From assembly GCA_934552855.1 (NCBI GenBank), contig CAKTEU010000006.1, forward strand, positions 1 through 64,000: a stretch of 64,000 nucleotides of DNA. The letters run 5' to 3'. The stretch comes from an uncultured Eubacteriales bacterium. GTDB taxonomy: Bacteria; Bacillota; Clostridia; Oscillospirales; Acutalibacteraceae. The notes under the pieces are model-generated. The model saw nothing but the letters and a program-made list of their open reading frames with translations. It was not told where the DNA came from and ran no database searches. Made by a program: the position numbers and the translations under genes. The stretch's first letter is position 1. Every line of letters starts with the position of its first letter. Shown in pieces: positions 7,485 to 16,500 of the stretch.

Positions 7485-9059
7485 TCATCTTGCGGTAATC
7501 GTAAGTCCCTTTTGTCTGTAATTTGAAACTCCGGCGGCATTTTTTGCCCGAACGGTATAAGTATATCGAACGCCGCTTTGTGCGGTTTTGTCGGTATAAA
7601 AACGACTCTTGGTTGAAGCAAGCCGTTTCCACGAGCTGTTGTTTCCGCTTTTGCGATAGACAATGTAATACTTTGCTCCGGCGGTTTTTTTCCAGGTTAT
7701 GTGAACGCCTTCCTTTGTGTTTTTGATTTTTGAAAGGACGGGAGCGGCGCATTTTTTCATCGGAATTTTTTGCTTTTGAATAACCTTTTTGCAGTCAAGG
7801 CATTCCCTGTGCTTTGAGCCGGCGGAGCTTGCGGTTGCCTTTTTGTCGGTTTTCCAACCGCTTAATCTTTCATGAAGGCAAAAGCTTTCAAACAAAAGGG
7901 CGTTGCTTTGGGCATACTTTTGGGCAGCGGAGTTCTTTTCGCATTTAAGCTTGAAGGAGCCGATTTTTTTATAGGTTTCGCCTGTTTTGTAATAGCCGAA
8001 AGCGTGGGGAGCAATATACTTTACGTTTTTGAAAACGGTGATTCTTTCCGGCGAACCGAGGAAAGAGTCCTCCGCAATGCCGATAACGTTTTTTTTGATT
8101 TCAACGCTTTGTTCGGTGTTTGCGGTTTGAACAATCCAGTTTCCGATATATTTTATTTCGCCCTTTTGTGCATTCACGGCGGCCGTGTTGTCAAAGGCGT
8201 TTGCGCCGATATATTGAACATTTTTTGAAAGCGAAACGGTTTTGAGCACGGTGCAGTTTTCAAATGCGCCTTCATCGATTGAAATAACGCTTGAGGGAAT
8301 CACAATGCTTGAAAAGCGGCTTTCGGCAAACGCTTTTTTGCCGATGTATTTAACCTTTTCGGGAATTGTGACGCTTTTAAGGTTATACGGGTGGTGACCC
8401 TTTGCTTCGGGCGAAAAAACGTTGTCTGCAATGCCGGTTGCGGTTTCTCTGATTGCGATTTCTTCATCGTCCGTTCCGTGCGGAAAGTCTTCATATCCGA
8501 TGAGCCACGTTCCCCAGTATATTCCGCCGATATTCTGGTTGTTTGAAAAAGGCGTGTCGTCAAACGGATTATAGCCGATTTTTTGAAGATTCTTCGGAAA
8601 ATTTATGTATGCGATTTCGGTCTCTGCAAAAGCGAGCGCACCGATTTGAGCAAGGGTGTTCGGAAGAACGATATTCTGAAGCTGTGAGCAGGAAAAAAAC
8701 GCTCTTTCTCCGATTTTTTGAAGCGAAGAGGAAAAACGTATTTCGCCAAGCAGGCGGCAATCTTCAAAAGCACTTTTTTCAATTGTTTTAACGCTGTTCG
8801 GCAGTGAAACAAAGGTCAGTGCATCGCTTTCAAAAAAAGCCTTTTCGCCGATTTTTGAAACGGTTATGCCGTCAATCGTTTGAGGAACAAAAACCCTTTC
8901 GGCCGAGCCGAGATAACGAACGATTTCGGCAGTGCCTTCGGAAAGAATACGATATTCAAAAGAGCCGGAAGCTTTTGTTTCGGCGGCAAAAGACGGAACA
9001 ATAAAAAGCATTAAAAGAATAACAACCGCCGAAAAGAAAACGGCAAAAGATTTTTTCAT
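7485..9059 (-). CDS. secreted BspA-like leucine-rich repeat protein with C-terminal FN3 domain
   Basis: The 524-residue product starts with a signal peptide (MKKSFAVFFSAVVILLMLFI...SFA). About 300 residues of BspA/TpLRR-type (LRR_5) repeats follow, with units of the form ...IGEKAFFESDALTFVSLPNSV. Next comes a Cys-containing linker (CLHERLSGW, CLDCKKV). The C-terminus is one fibronectin type III domain (VLSKIKNTKEGVHITWKK...YTVRAKNAAG). Such proteins usually act as surface or secreted binding proteins. No LPXTG, SLH or dockerin motif is visible, so the mode of attachment is unclear. GGAG lies 9 bases before the ATG at 9059; an upstream in-frame ATG at 9155 would precede the signal peptide. First gene of the extracellular block. 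Confidence 0.8.
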   Translation of the reverse strand: MKKSFAVFFSAVVILLMLFIVPSFAAETKASGSFEYRILSEGTAEIVRYLGSAERVFVPQTIDGITVSKIGEKAFFESDALTFVSLPNSVKTIEKSAFEDCRLLGEIRFSSSLQKIGERAFFSCSQLQNIVLPNTLAQIGALAFAETEIAYINFPKNLQKIGYNPFDDTPFSNNQNIGGIYWGTWLIGYEDFPHGTDDEEIAIRETATGIADNVFSPEAKGHHPYNLKSVTIPEKVKYIGKKAFAESRFSSIVIPSSVISIDEGAFENCTVLKTVSLSKNVQYIGANAFDNTAAVNAQKGEIKYIGNWIVQTANTEQSVEIKKNVIGIAEDSFLGSPERITVFKNVKYIAPHAFGYYKTGETYKKIGSFKLKCEKNSAAQKYAQSNALLFESFCLHERLSGWKTDKKATASSAGSKHRECLDCKKVIQKQKIPMKKCAAPVLSKIKNTKEGVHITWKKTAGAKYYIVYRKSGNNSSWKRLASTKSRFYTDKTAQSGVRYTYTVRAKNAAGVSNYRQKGLTITAR

Positions 9060-9120
9060 TTTTAAAATCTCCATTTCTGAAAAATTGTTGTACTCGCAAA
9101 TTCGGCACCGAATATATAAA

Positions 9121-9160
9121 GAAAAAGAGGTTGCCGCAAGCTTTGAAAGCGACAACCCCG
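9121..9160 (-). terminator. Rho-independent terminator of the 62-residue gene
   Basis: On the minus strand the stem GGTTGTCGC...GCGGCAACC is followed by TCTTTTTCTTT. It separates the 62-residue gene from the LRR gene. Confidence 0.75.
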
Positions 9161-9182
9161 AATTTGATACGGTTAAAAATTT

Positions 9183-9371
9183 TTATGCAACGGTTTCCGA
9201 AACAAAGTCAGCGTCGAAGCATGAGCAGGAAACATAGTTTTCTCTGTCGTCTGCGTTCTTTGCGTTCTTCTTTTCAATGAGCTTTGTAACGGCAACATAA
9301 ACGCCTGCGATAGCTGCCGAAACAGTTGCGATGATTGCAAAAATTTTAAAAATCTTCTTGAAAGTATCCAT
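9183..9371 (-). CDS. small membrane protein of unknown function
   Basis: This is a 62-residue protein with one hydrophobic helix near the N-terminus (IFAIIATVSAAIAGVYVAV). A basic stretch (KLIEKKNAKN) follows, and the tail ENYVSCSCFDADFVSETVA contains a Cys-Ser-Cys. It has a perfect promoter (9403-9431), TGGAGG at good spacing and its own terminator, so it is very likely expressed. I do not recognise a family. The Cys pair could bind metal or form a disulphide if the tail is outside the cell. Confidence 0.75.
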   Translation of the reverse strand: MDTFKKIFKIFAIIATVSAAIAGVYVAVTKLIEKKNAKNADDRENYVSCSCFDADFVSETVA

Positions 9372-9402
9372 ATCAAAAATCCTCCATAATTTAGTTTAGT
9401 TG

Positions 9403-9431
9403 ATTATATCACAAAAAAATATGCAAGTCAA
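9403..9431 (-). promoter_or_regulatory. sigma-A promoter for the 62-residue gene
   Basis: Minus strand TTGACT (9431-9426), 17-base spacer, TATAAT (9408-9403). Confidence 0.85.
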
Positions 9432-9436
9432 CAAAT

Positions 9437-10414
9437 TTAATAAGAGATTTTATAATTGCTGACATAATTTCCGTGGAGCTTAACCGTTATGGGAACAAGC
9501 ATTCTTCCTTCGCCGTCCGCTTCGGAAACAACAAGTGTATGCACCATTGAAGTTATGCGTCCATCCTTGTCAATTTCCGCTTCAATCGAAGAATTGTCAT
9601 AGGTAATGTTGAGCGAAGAAATGCTTGCCGAAGAGGGCAGACCGAGCGAATCGGTGTTGATAACTTCCATTGAAGTTGCATAGCCTTCGGCAGAGGAGGT
9701 CATTGTTTGAACCGCTTTTCCAAGCTTTATCGTAAGGCTGTATCCGCCGGAAGAATTTGCCAAAGCTTCGGCAGAGGTAACAATGCCCGAAGGCAAAGCC
9801 GCATTTGAACCCAGCGGCGCAATGACCGCATTGGGTGATTTTCCCGTTGAAGGGTCGGAACCGTTTGAAAAATTATACGTCACCGGATCGGTGTTTGTGT
9901 TGTTTTTTATCATTGAAGAAGCGATGTTTTGAACCGAAGAACCGCCTGAAATATCGTCAATTTCAACCGAAAGAATGTCTTGCTTAACAAGTGTGAACGA
10001 TGCTGTGTTCTTGAGCTTGTTGACCGCTTCGGCATAAGCTTTGATTACGGCTTCCTTTCCGTTTGGAACGCTGTCTTTTGCAGCGGCTTTGGAGCTTTCT
10101 CTTATGTTTTCGGCAACAGAGGCGGCCTCGCTTGCCTGTTTTGATTTTGACTCTTCAATCACCCAGCCGGGGGTTTCAACGGTAACATTTGTGCTCAGCT
10201 GATTTCCGCCCATGGTGATTTTCGAGCCGTTTGTTGTGCTTTCGCTTTGCGGCGCAGAAGACGAAAAAGAAGAAGAGGGGAGAGTGCCGAGCGACATCTG
10301 TGCTTCCTTTCGCTGCTTTCTTACCTGACCCGAGGCAATGATAAAGCTTATGCAAAACACCCAGATTGCGGCAACGGCAAGCGCACCGATTCTAAGCATA
10401 TCTTTTTTGTTCAT
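9437..10414 (-). CDS. membrane-anchored extracellular protein with shared C-terminal domain
   Basis: This 325-residue protein has an N-terminal membrane anchor (residues about 8-28), a Ser/Thr-rich linker (SSSFSSSAPQSESTTNGSK) and an extracellular domain of about 200 residues. The domain begins near NGKEAVIKAYAEAVNKLKN and ends VKLHGNYVSNYKISY. The same pattern occurs in the 304-residue protein at 61290 and at the C-termini of the FN3/LRR proteins at 10496 and 17640: an opening helix, an isolated S/I-x-PSG or PLGS turn, and closing strands ASISSLNITYD...IEAEIDKDGRITSM. I do not know the domain's function. Its two-sheet plus helix pattern is reminiscent of lipid- or ligand-binding lipoproteins, but that is a guess. 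Purine-rich GGAACGGACGG precedes the ATG. Confidence 0.65.
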   Translation of the reverse strand: MNKKDMLRIGALAVAAIWVFCISFIIASGQVRKQRKEAQMSLGTLPSSSFSSSAPQSESTTNGSKITMGGNQLSTNVTVETPGWVIEESKSKQASEAASVAENIRESSKAAAKDSVPNGKEAVIKAYAEAVNKLKNTASFTLVKQDILSVEIDDISGGSSVQNIASSMIKNNTNTDPVTYNFSNGSDPSTGKSPNAVIAPLGSNAALPSGIVTSAEALANSSGGYSLTIKLGKAVQTMTSSAEGYATSMEVINTDSLGLPSSASISSLNITYDNSSIEAEIDKDGRITSMVHTLVVSEADGEGRMLVPITVKLHGNYVSNYKISY

Positions 10415-10439
10415 TTTCCGTCCGTTCCTTTCTCAACAA

Positions 10440-10471
10440 AAAAATCCGGGGGATACTATGCTATCCCCCAA
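10440..10471 (-). terminator. Rho-independent terminator of the FN3 genes
   Basis: Minus strand stem GGGGGATA-GCATAG-TATCCCCC followed by GGATTTTTTT, just beyond the stop at 10496. Confidence 0.85.
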
Positions 10472-10495
10472 ATTTAAGTTTTAGCTTAAAAACGG

Positions 10496-13400
10496 TTATC
10501 TTTTGAAAGTATAGTCGGTAGTTACCGTTCCGGAAACGTCAACCGAAAGTGACGAAATCGCCAATGAGTCTTTTACGTTCATACTCATTGTCAAATTAAA
10601 GCCGCTGGTTATTTTAAGCGAATCAAGCGTACCTTTTGAATTGACGGTTCCTTCAATTGTAATATTACTGATTGAAGTTGAAACGGTGCCGTCATCGTTT
10701 GAAGTTGACGGTTTTGCAAGGCTTGTTATAAAGTTATCCATAAGACCGGGATAAAACGCTTCGGCATCTTTGGTTGTGTTCAAATTGACGGTAATTTTTT
10801 CTGCGCTTCCGCTTTTTGAAACGCTGACCGATTTTATGCCTTTACCAAAGCTTGCGTTGTTGTCTCTGTCATAAAGATAAGCTTCGCAACCGGAGGGCGA
10901 AATAAAGTTGTTAAGCGATGAGGTAACGCTTTTTTCCTGCATATTGCCCTCGCTGTCGGTGTAATGCTTTGTATATGTGCTTTGACCGTTTGAGAAAACC
11001 GCACCTTTAACAAATGAATTTTCGCCGAGCGAATTTGTAAGATCGTCTTTGAGACTGGTATCACCATCGCCAAATTTATCGATAAGTTCATCAATGTTGT
11101 TGAACTTTATTTCAAATCCTATTACCGGTTTAACCCTGATTTTGTCAATTTTTGCATTAAGCTTTGAACTTGTGTCGGCGGTAACGGTGCCTTTTTCATA
11201 CTTCGTGTTGTTGATTGCCTGAATAAGTCTCAGAGTATAAAGCTCCTGGTTTTCTTTGTTAGAAGCGGCGAATGCCGGAGCGGCGGCCGTTTTGAATCTT
11301 ACCGAAGACGAACCTACGATTGCGTTTTTAAAGTCATATAATTTGTATTCCGAATCGAATGCGGCACCCTTCGGGTCTGTTGCCTTAACACGGTATGTTG
11401 CCGAATCCGCAATTGCCATAACAAGAACGGTGATTTCCGTTGAAGGTGCAAGACGAAGGTCAACGCTTGTGTTCTTTGTCTTTACGGTTCTTGAAGAAAG
11501 GTCTGCGGAGTTTGAAACGATTGTTGTTTCAACAATATATTCCTTTGCACCGGGAATAGCGTTCCACGAAATTGTTGTAACATAATCGGACTTTTTGGTT
11601 TGCTTTGCCTTGAGGTCTTCGCTGACCGTTACGGCAGTTTTGTCGGTTGTTACGACTTTGGCATAGTTTGAAGCTCCTGCGGGAACGGCTCTTTCAACAA
11701 CAAATGAAGAAGCTGTCGATTTCCATTCAAGCGCAATGACATCAACCGAAATGTTGTTTTCACTGAGATTGCTTCTGTGACCGAAAAGATCCTCAACGGG
11801 GGCAAGCTTTTCGGCTTTGAACGAAACCTGATTGCTTTCCTTGCCGTTAACTTTCGCTCCGTTTATTGTGGCAAAAGCCGAAACAGTGAACCTGTATTCG
11901 GTGTTTGAAGTTACCGAAGAAACGGTGTAGGAGTTTGTTTTGGTTTCAAAGGTTTTGCCGGTGGAAACGTTTTTAACGGTGTAGCCTTCTGCGCCGTCAA
12001 CAGCGTCCCATGAAAGGAGAAGGTTTTGACCGTTTATTGAACCTTTGAGGTTCGTCGGTGCGGCGGGAACGGTTTTTCCGAGCACTTCTACGCTTGCAAC
12101 GCTGTTTGAACCGATTGTTGTAACAACACGGAAGTAAAGAACGGTTGAAGCCTTGAGTCCGCTCACGGTATAAGTCACACGGTCTTTTCCTGCTTCTGCG
12201 GCAACGTCTGCAACTTTTTTCCAGGTTTTTTTGTCTGCGCTTTGTTCAAGAACAAAAGCGGTTGAACCTGCTGCGGCTTTCCAGGAAAGGGTGATTGAAT
12301 TTTCGGTTGAGGAGTCAACCTTAAAGTCCTTAACGCCTTCTTGAAGCGTCTTTGCCGAAACGGCGTTTGAAAGTTCACCCGAAAGGCTCTTTCCGCCGAA
12401 AGAGGAAACTGCTCTCACTTTGAACGAATACTCGGTCTGTTCCGCAAGGCCGGAAACGGTGTATTCGGTTTCGCCCTTGTTTGTTGTTGCAACAAGAACG
12501 TCCTTTCCGTCTTTGACCTGATAGATTTCAAACTTATCTGCGTTTTGCTCGTCTGTCCATCTGAGGGTAACGGAACCGCTCTTTTCTGCCGAAGCGGTGA
12601 GGTCTTTAACGGCATTGGGTGCGGTTTTTGCACTGAGCGAAGCGGAGTAGCCCGAAAGAGCCGTGCCTACTCTTGCTCTGACAGCAAAGCGATAAAGCGT
12701 ATTACCCGAAAGGCCGGAAACGGTTGCGCTGTTTGTTTTTGCGGTGGCAACCTGTGTATAGGTTGTTCCGTCAACCTTATAGATTACATAATCGGTTGAG
12801 CCGTTCACCTTGCTCCAGTTGAAGCTGACCGAAGAGGGGGTAGAGCCGACATAGGAAAGAACGGGCGTTGCGATTGCGGTTTTTACCGAAACTTCTTTTG
12901 AAAGCTTTCCAAGAACAACTTTCTTTCCTACTCTTGTTACCGCACGAACACGGAACTTTGCTGCCGAACCGGGAAGAAGCTTTGAAACGGTGAGGCTGTT
13001 CACCTTTGGCGAAGCAACCTTGACCCACTTTTTGCCGTTGTATTTTTGAACAAGATAGTTCGTTGCGCCGTTTACCTTTTTCCAGGTGAGCTTTGCCGAA
13101 ACGGGCGAAAGAACGGCGGCTTTAAGGTTTTTCGGTGCAGGGCAAACGGGTTTTACCGAAACTGCGGCCGAGGGCTTTGAGTATGTAACTTTTTTGCCGT
13201 TCTTTTTGAACGAAACAACACGGAATTTATAGGTTGTTCCGGTTTTGAGCTTTTTAACGGTGAATTTTACCTTCTTGGTTGTTCCGACCTTTTTCCATTT
13301 GTTCTTTTTAACAAATTGCTGAACTTCATAGCCGGAAACGCCGTTTGCTTTTTGCCAGGAGAGGGTAACTGCGTTATAGGTGATAAGTGCCGCCTTAAGT

Positions 13401-13501
13401 TTTTTAACGCGCACTCCGGCGGCGAACGCCGGAGTGACTGCGGTAAGCGCAATGCTCAAACACATAAGAGCGGACAAAAACATTTTTGACAGTTTTTTCA
13501 T
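10496..13501 (-). CDS. secreted multi-FN3 protein (1001 residues) with shared C-terminal domain
   Basis: A signal peptide (MKKLSKMFLSALMCLSIALT...AFA) is followed by six clear FN3 domains, each with a Trp near the start (SWQKANG, TWKKVNG, NWSKVNG, RWTDEQN, SWKAAAG, SWDAVDG), and a degenerate seventh (SWNAIPGAKEY). The last 230 residues (from about ELYTLRLIQAINNTKY) form the domain shared with the proteins at 9437, 17640 and 61290. The first FN3 domains are close copies of those in the neighbour at 13530. The protein is probably an extracellular binding or structural protein. No anchoring motif is visible. CAAGGAGG precedes the ATG. Only 28 bases separate it from the upstream gene, so the two are likely co-transcribed. 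Confidence 0.8.
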   Translation of the reverse strand: MKKLSKMFLSALMCLSIALTAVTPAFAAGVRVKKLKAALITYNAVTLSWQKANGVSGYEVQQFVKKNKWKKVGTTKKVKFTVKKLKTGTTYKFRVVSFKKNGKKVTYSKPSAAVSVKPVCPAPKNLKAAVLSPVSAKLTWKKVNGATNYLVQKYNGKKWVKVASPKVNSLTVSKLLPGSAAKFRVRAVTRVGKKVVLGKLSKEVSVKTAIATPVLSYVGSTPSSVSFNWSKVNGSTDYVIYKVDGTTYTQVATAKTNSATVSGLSGNTLYRFAVRARVGTALSGYSASLSAKTAPNAVKDLTASAEKSGSVTLRWTDEQNADKFEIYQVKDGKDVLVATTNKGETEYTVSGLAEQTEYSFKVRAVSSFGGKSLSGELSNAVSAKTLQEGVKDFKVDSSTENSITLSWKAAAGSTAFVLEQSADKKTWKKVADVAAEAGKDRVTYTVSGLKASTVLYFRVVTTIGSNSVASVEVLGKTVPAAPTNLKGSINGQNLLLSWDAVDGAEGYTVKNVSTGKTFETKTNSYTVSSVTSNTEYRFTVSAFATINGAKVNGKESNQVSFKAEKLAPVEDLFGHRSNLSENNISVDVIALEWKSTASSFVVERAVPAGASNYAKVVTTDKTAVTVSEDLKAKQTKKSDYVTTISWNAIPGAKEYIVETTIVSNSADLSSRTVKTKNTSVDLRLAPSTEITVLVMAIADSATYRVKATDPKGAAFDSEYKLYDFKNAIVGSSSVRFKTAAAPAFAASNKENQELYTLRLIQAINNTKYEKGTVTADTSSKLNAKIDKIRVKPVIGFEIKFNNIDELIDKFGDGDTSLKDDLTNSLGENSFVKGAVFSNGQSTYTKHYTDSEGNMQEKSVTSSLNNFISPSGCEAYLYDRDNNASFGKGIKSVSVSKSGSAEKITVNLNTTKDAEAFYPGLMDNFITSLAKPSTSNDDGTVSTSISNITIEGTVNSKGTLDSLKITSGFNLTMSMNVKDSLAISSLSVDVSGTVTTDYTFKR

Positions 13502-13529
13502 CAGTTTCTATCCTCCTTGTTTTTGTGGG

Positions 13530-16500
13530 TTAGGCTGTTTTGGTAACTTTTACGGATGTGGAATTGGTAGAGCCGAGCGTTACTTTAACGGTGAGGCTAT
13601 CGACATCTGCTTCTGTGATGCCTTCAAGCTCAACAGTCATGTTATCTTTCTGATAGTTTCCGATAGGAGTTTCGCCTTTGAAGACAACGAAAGAAGCTTC
13701 ATCCGGAAGATTTCCGGTTACGGTAAGAATTGCCTTTCCGTTTTCAAACTTAATCGTTGCACTTGTAACAGGAAGAAGATTGCCTGTTCCCGTAACATGG
13801 TTGGAATTCTTTCCGCCTTTTTCGGTTGTGCGAGCAACAACATAGTAGTCATAAGCTTTAGCCTGGTCAACGGTAACTTCATGCTGACCGCCGGTGACAT
13901 TTTTGGCAATCGGAGTGTCGCTGCCAACTTTGTAAACGTCATATATTGTTGCTTTTCCGTTGACTGTTGTATCCCATGTAAGTGTGAGCTTGTTATCAGT
14001 GCTGGGTGTTCCGTTGAGTGTTACTGCAACGGGAGCGGTTGTGTATGTCTTTGGCTTGCCTTCGCTGATTTCCTTATTGGAAGCGTCAAGAGCAACGACG
14101 TTAAAGATGTATTCTTTTCCGGGGATTACCTTAACAACGGCACTGTTTGAGGGGGCGGTTACGTCTACGGATTCAACACCGCCTTTTACACGGTATTTAG
14201 AAGCTCCGTTTGCTACCCATGTGATTTTAACACTATCGGAACTAACAACTTCTATTTTACTGATTGTTACATCTGAAAGAAGTGTTGTTGCATTAACAGT
14301 CGTGGGTTCTGCTGAGGTGTTGCCGTTAATTGCGGTAACTTCAAAAATATAATCCGTTCCGGCAATGAGACCGCTAACCACATAAGACATTCCGGTGGTA
14401 GGTGTTGCTGTTGCAACTTTCCATGATTTGCCGTCTGCACTGTATCTGACGTTATGCTTGTCTGCAACAGATTTTCCGGTGAAGTCAAGTGTAACCGAGT
14501 TTGCGGTAACTTCCTTAACGGTTACGGTTGCTTTTGCGGGCTTGGTTCTGCCTTCGGCAGTGCTTGCCATGCCTTCAACTCTGCCCTTTGTGGCTTTAAC
14601 GCGGAAGTACTTGATATCCGAGGAAGTAAGTCCGTCAACAATGGCTGTATAGGTTTTTCCGTCCTTTGAAGCGGTGATTTTTGCCTTTGTGTCTGTCCAG
14701 CCGCTTGAGCCGGTGTTGCTCATTTCAAGAATATAGCCGTCTGCCTTTGAATTTGCGGACCATGTGAGAGTGATTGAAGTTTCGGTCGGGTCAATGCATT
14801 TGAAGCCCTTAACAGCCGAAAGAACGGTTGTTTCGTTGAGGGTTGCCTCAGCAGAAGTGAGCGGCTTTTTGCTTGCAACGTTTTTAAACGCCGTAACAAA
14901 AATCTGATATTCAGTGAGCTCCGAAAGGCCGTCAATTTTAACCGAAACGCTGTCTTGGCCGATTGTGAAGTGAGACTTGCCGATGAGACTTGTTGAATTG
15001 AGGCTGCTTGATGAAGAAGAACCGCTCTTCTTGTATTCAACAATGTATCCGTCTACGCCGTCAACCTTTTTAAAGCCGATGGTGATTGATTTGTCGGTTG
15101 AAGAAATGGTGCTGAGATTTTCAACTGCAGCCGGGGCGGTTTTTGCTTCAAGAACTGCGCTCACTTCGCTCTTGACATCACCGTTCACTGCCGTTGCACG
15201 GAAGTAAACCGTTGAAAGCGGGGTAAGGTCCTTGTCTTTAAAGATATAAACAACGTGGCTGTCGTTTGTGTTTTTAAGGTCGTTTTTAACAACTTTCCAA
15301 TCCTTTTTGTCTTTGCTTGCTTCAAGGATATATGATGTTGCCTTTGCATTTTTTGCCCAGCCGATATAAATTGAATCGCTTGTGCATTTTTCTGTTTGAA
15401 CCTCAAGAACAACGCTCTGAAGCGGAGTTGTAACCTTTTCAATGTTTGAAAAATCGGAGGGAGTGCTCTGGTCTTTTGCATAAGAGTTTACTTTGAACTG
15501 ATATTCGGTAAGCTGTGAAAGCTTGCTTACAACGGCAGTGTAAACTCCGTCCTTGGCCGTAACCTTAAGGGTAACATCTTTGCTGTTTTCATCAAGCTTT
15601 GTCCATGCTGCGTCCTTTTTGGAACCGTCAAGATACCAAAGCTCATATTTTGCTGCACCGGCAACGGCTTTCCATGTGAGGGTAACCGTTGTTGATTTCG
15701 GATTTTCGGCTTTGAGGTCGGCAATTGCGGCCGGAGTTGTTGTTCCGTCCTTTGCCTCGCAGGCTTCAGAGAAGGCTCCGCCTTTTCCGCCGCTTACACG
15801 GAAGTAATATTTTGTTGCCGCTTCAAGGCCGGAAACGGTATAAATTACTTTTGAAACGTCGGTTGAACTGACAAGAGTGCATTTTGAAAGGTCAACTTCT
15901 GTCCATTCCTTTGCGTCCTTGCTCATTTCAAGCTTATAGCTTTCGGCCTTTGCGTTGACTGTCCAGGAAACGTTGAGCGTTGTGGCGGTCGGAGTGTCAA
16001 CGGTGAGGTTCTTAATGCGTGAAAGGGCTGTTGAAGCCGAAAGGAGAGCGGGGGTTGAATAAAGCTTTTCGGGTTTTTGTGTACCCTTATCTTCATAATA
16101 ATAAACCGAGTATGCATAGATTTTGAATTCATACGGGGTCTGCTGTTCAAACGGAACACCGTTAATAGAATTCTTGGTCAGTTCGGTATTTTTGGTTTCG
16201 CCGATTGAAACCCATTTGTCGCTTTCAATTCCGCTTGCGTCCTTTTCTGTAACAAGGACAAAAACTTCGTAGTTTTCAATGTCTGCTGCGTCTGCGGAAG
16301 CTTCCCAGCTGAGGAGAATAGAATTGTCGGTTGCTCTTTTTTCGGTGGGATTTGTAACGGGAGCCGGAGCGGTTTTCCATTTTACTGCGTTTGAATCTGC
16401 GCCGAAGTAAGTTTTTGAATCCGAAGCCTTGACAAACGGTTTTACAACAAATGTGTATTCGGTGTTTGATTTGAGACCGGTAACGGTGCAGCTGCTTGCG

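Noticed and set aside
13380..14150. 256-residue plus-strand frame opposite the FN3 genes, and similar long frames opposite other genes
   Set aside because: They are shadows of strongly coding minus-strand genes, have no ribosome binding sites and show low-complexity translations.
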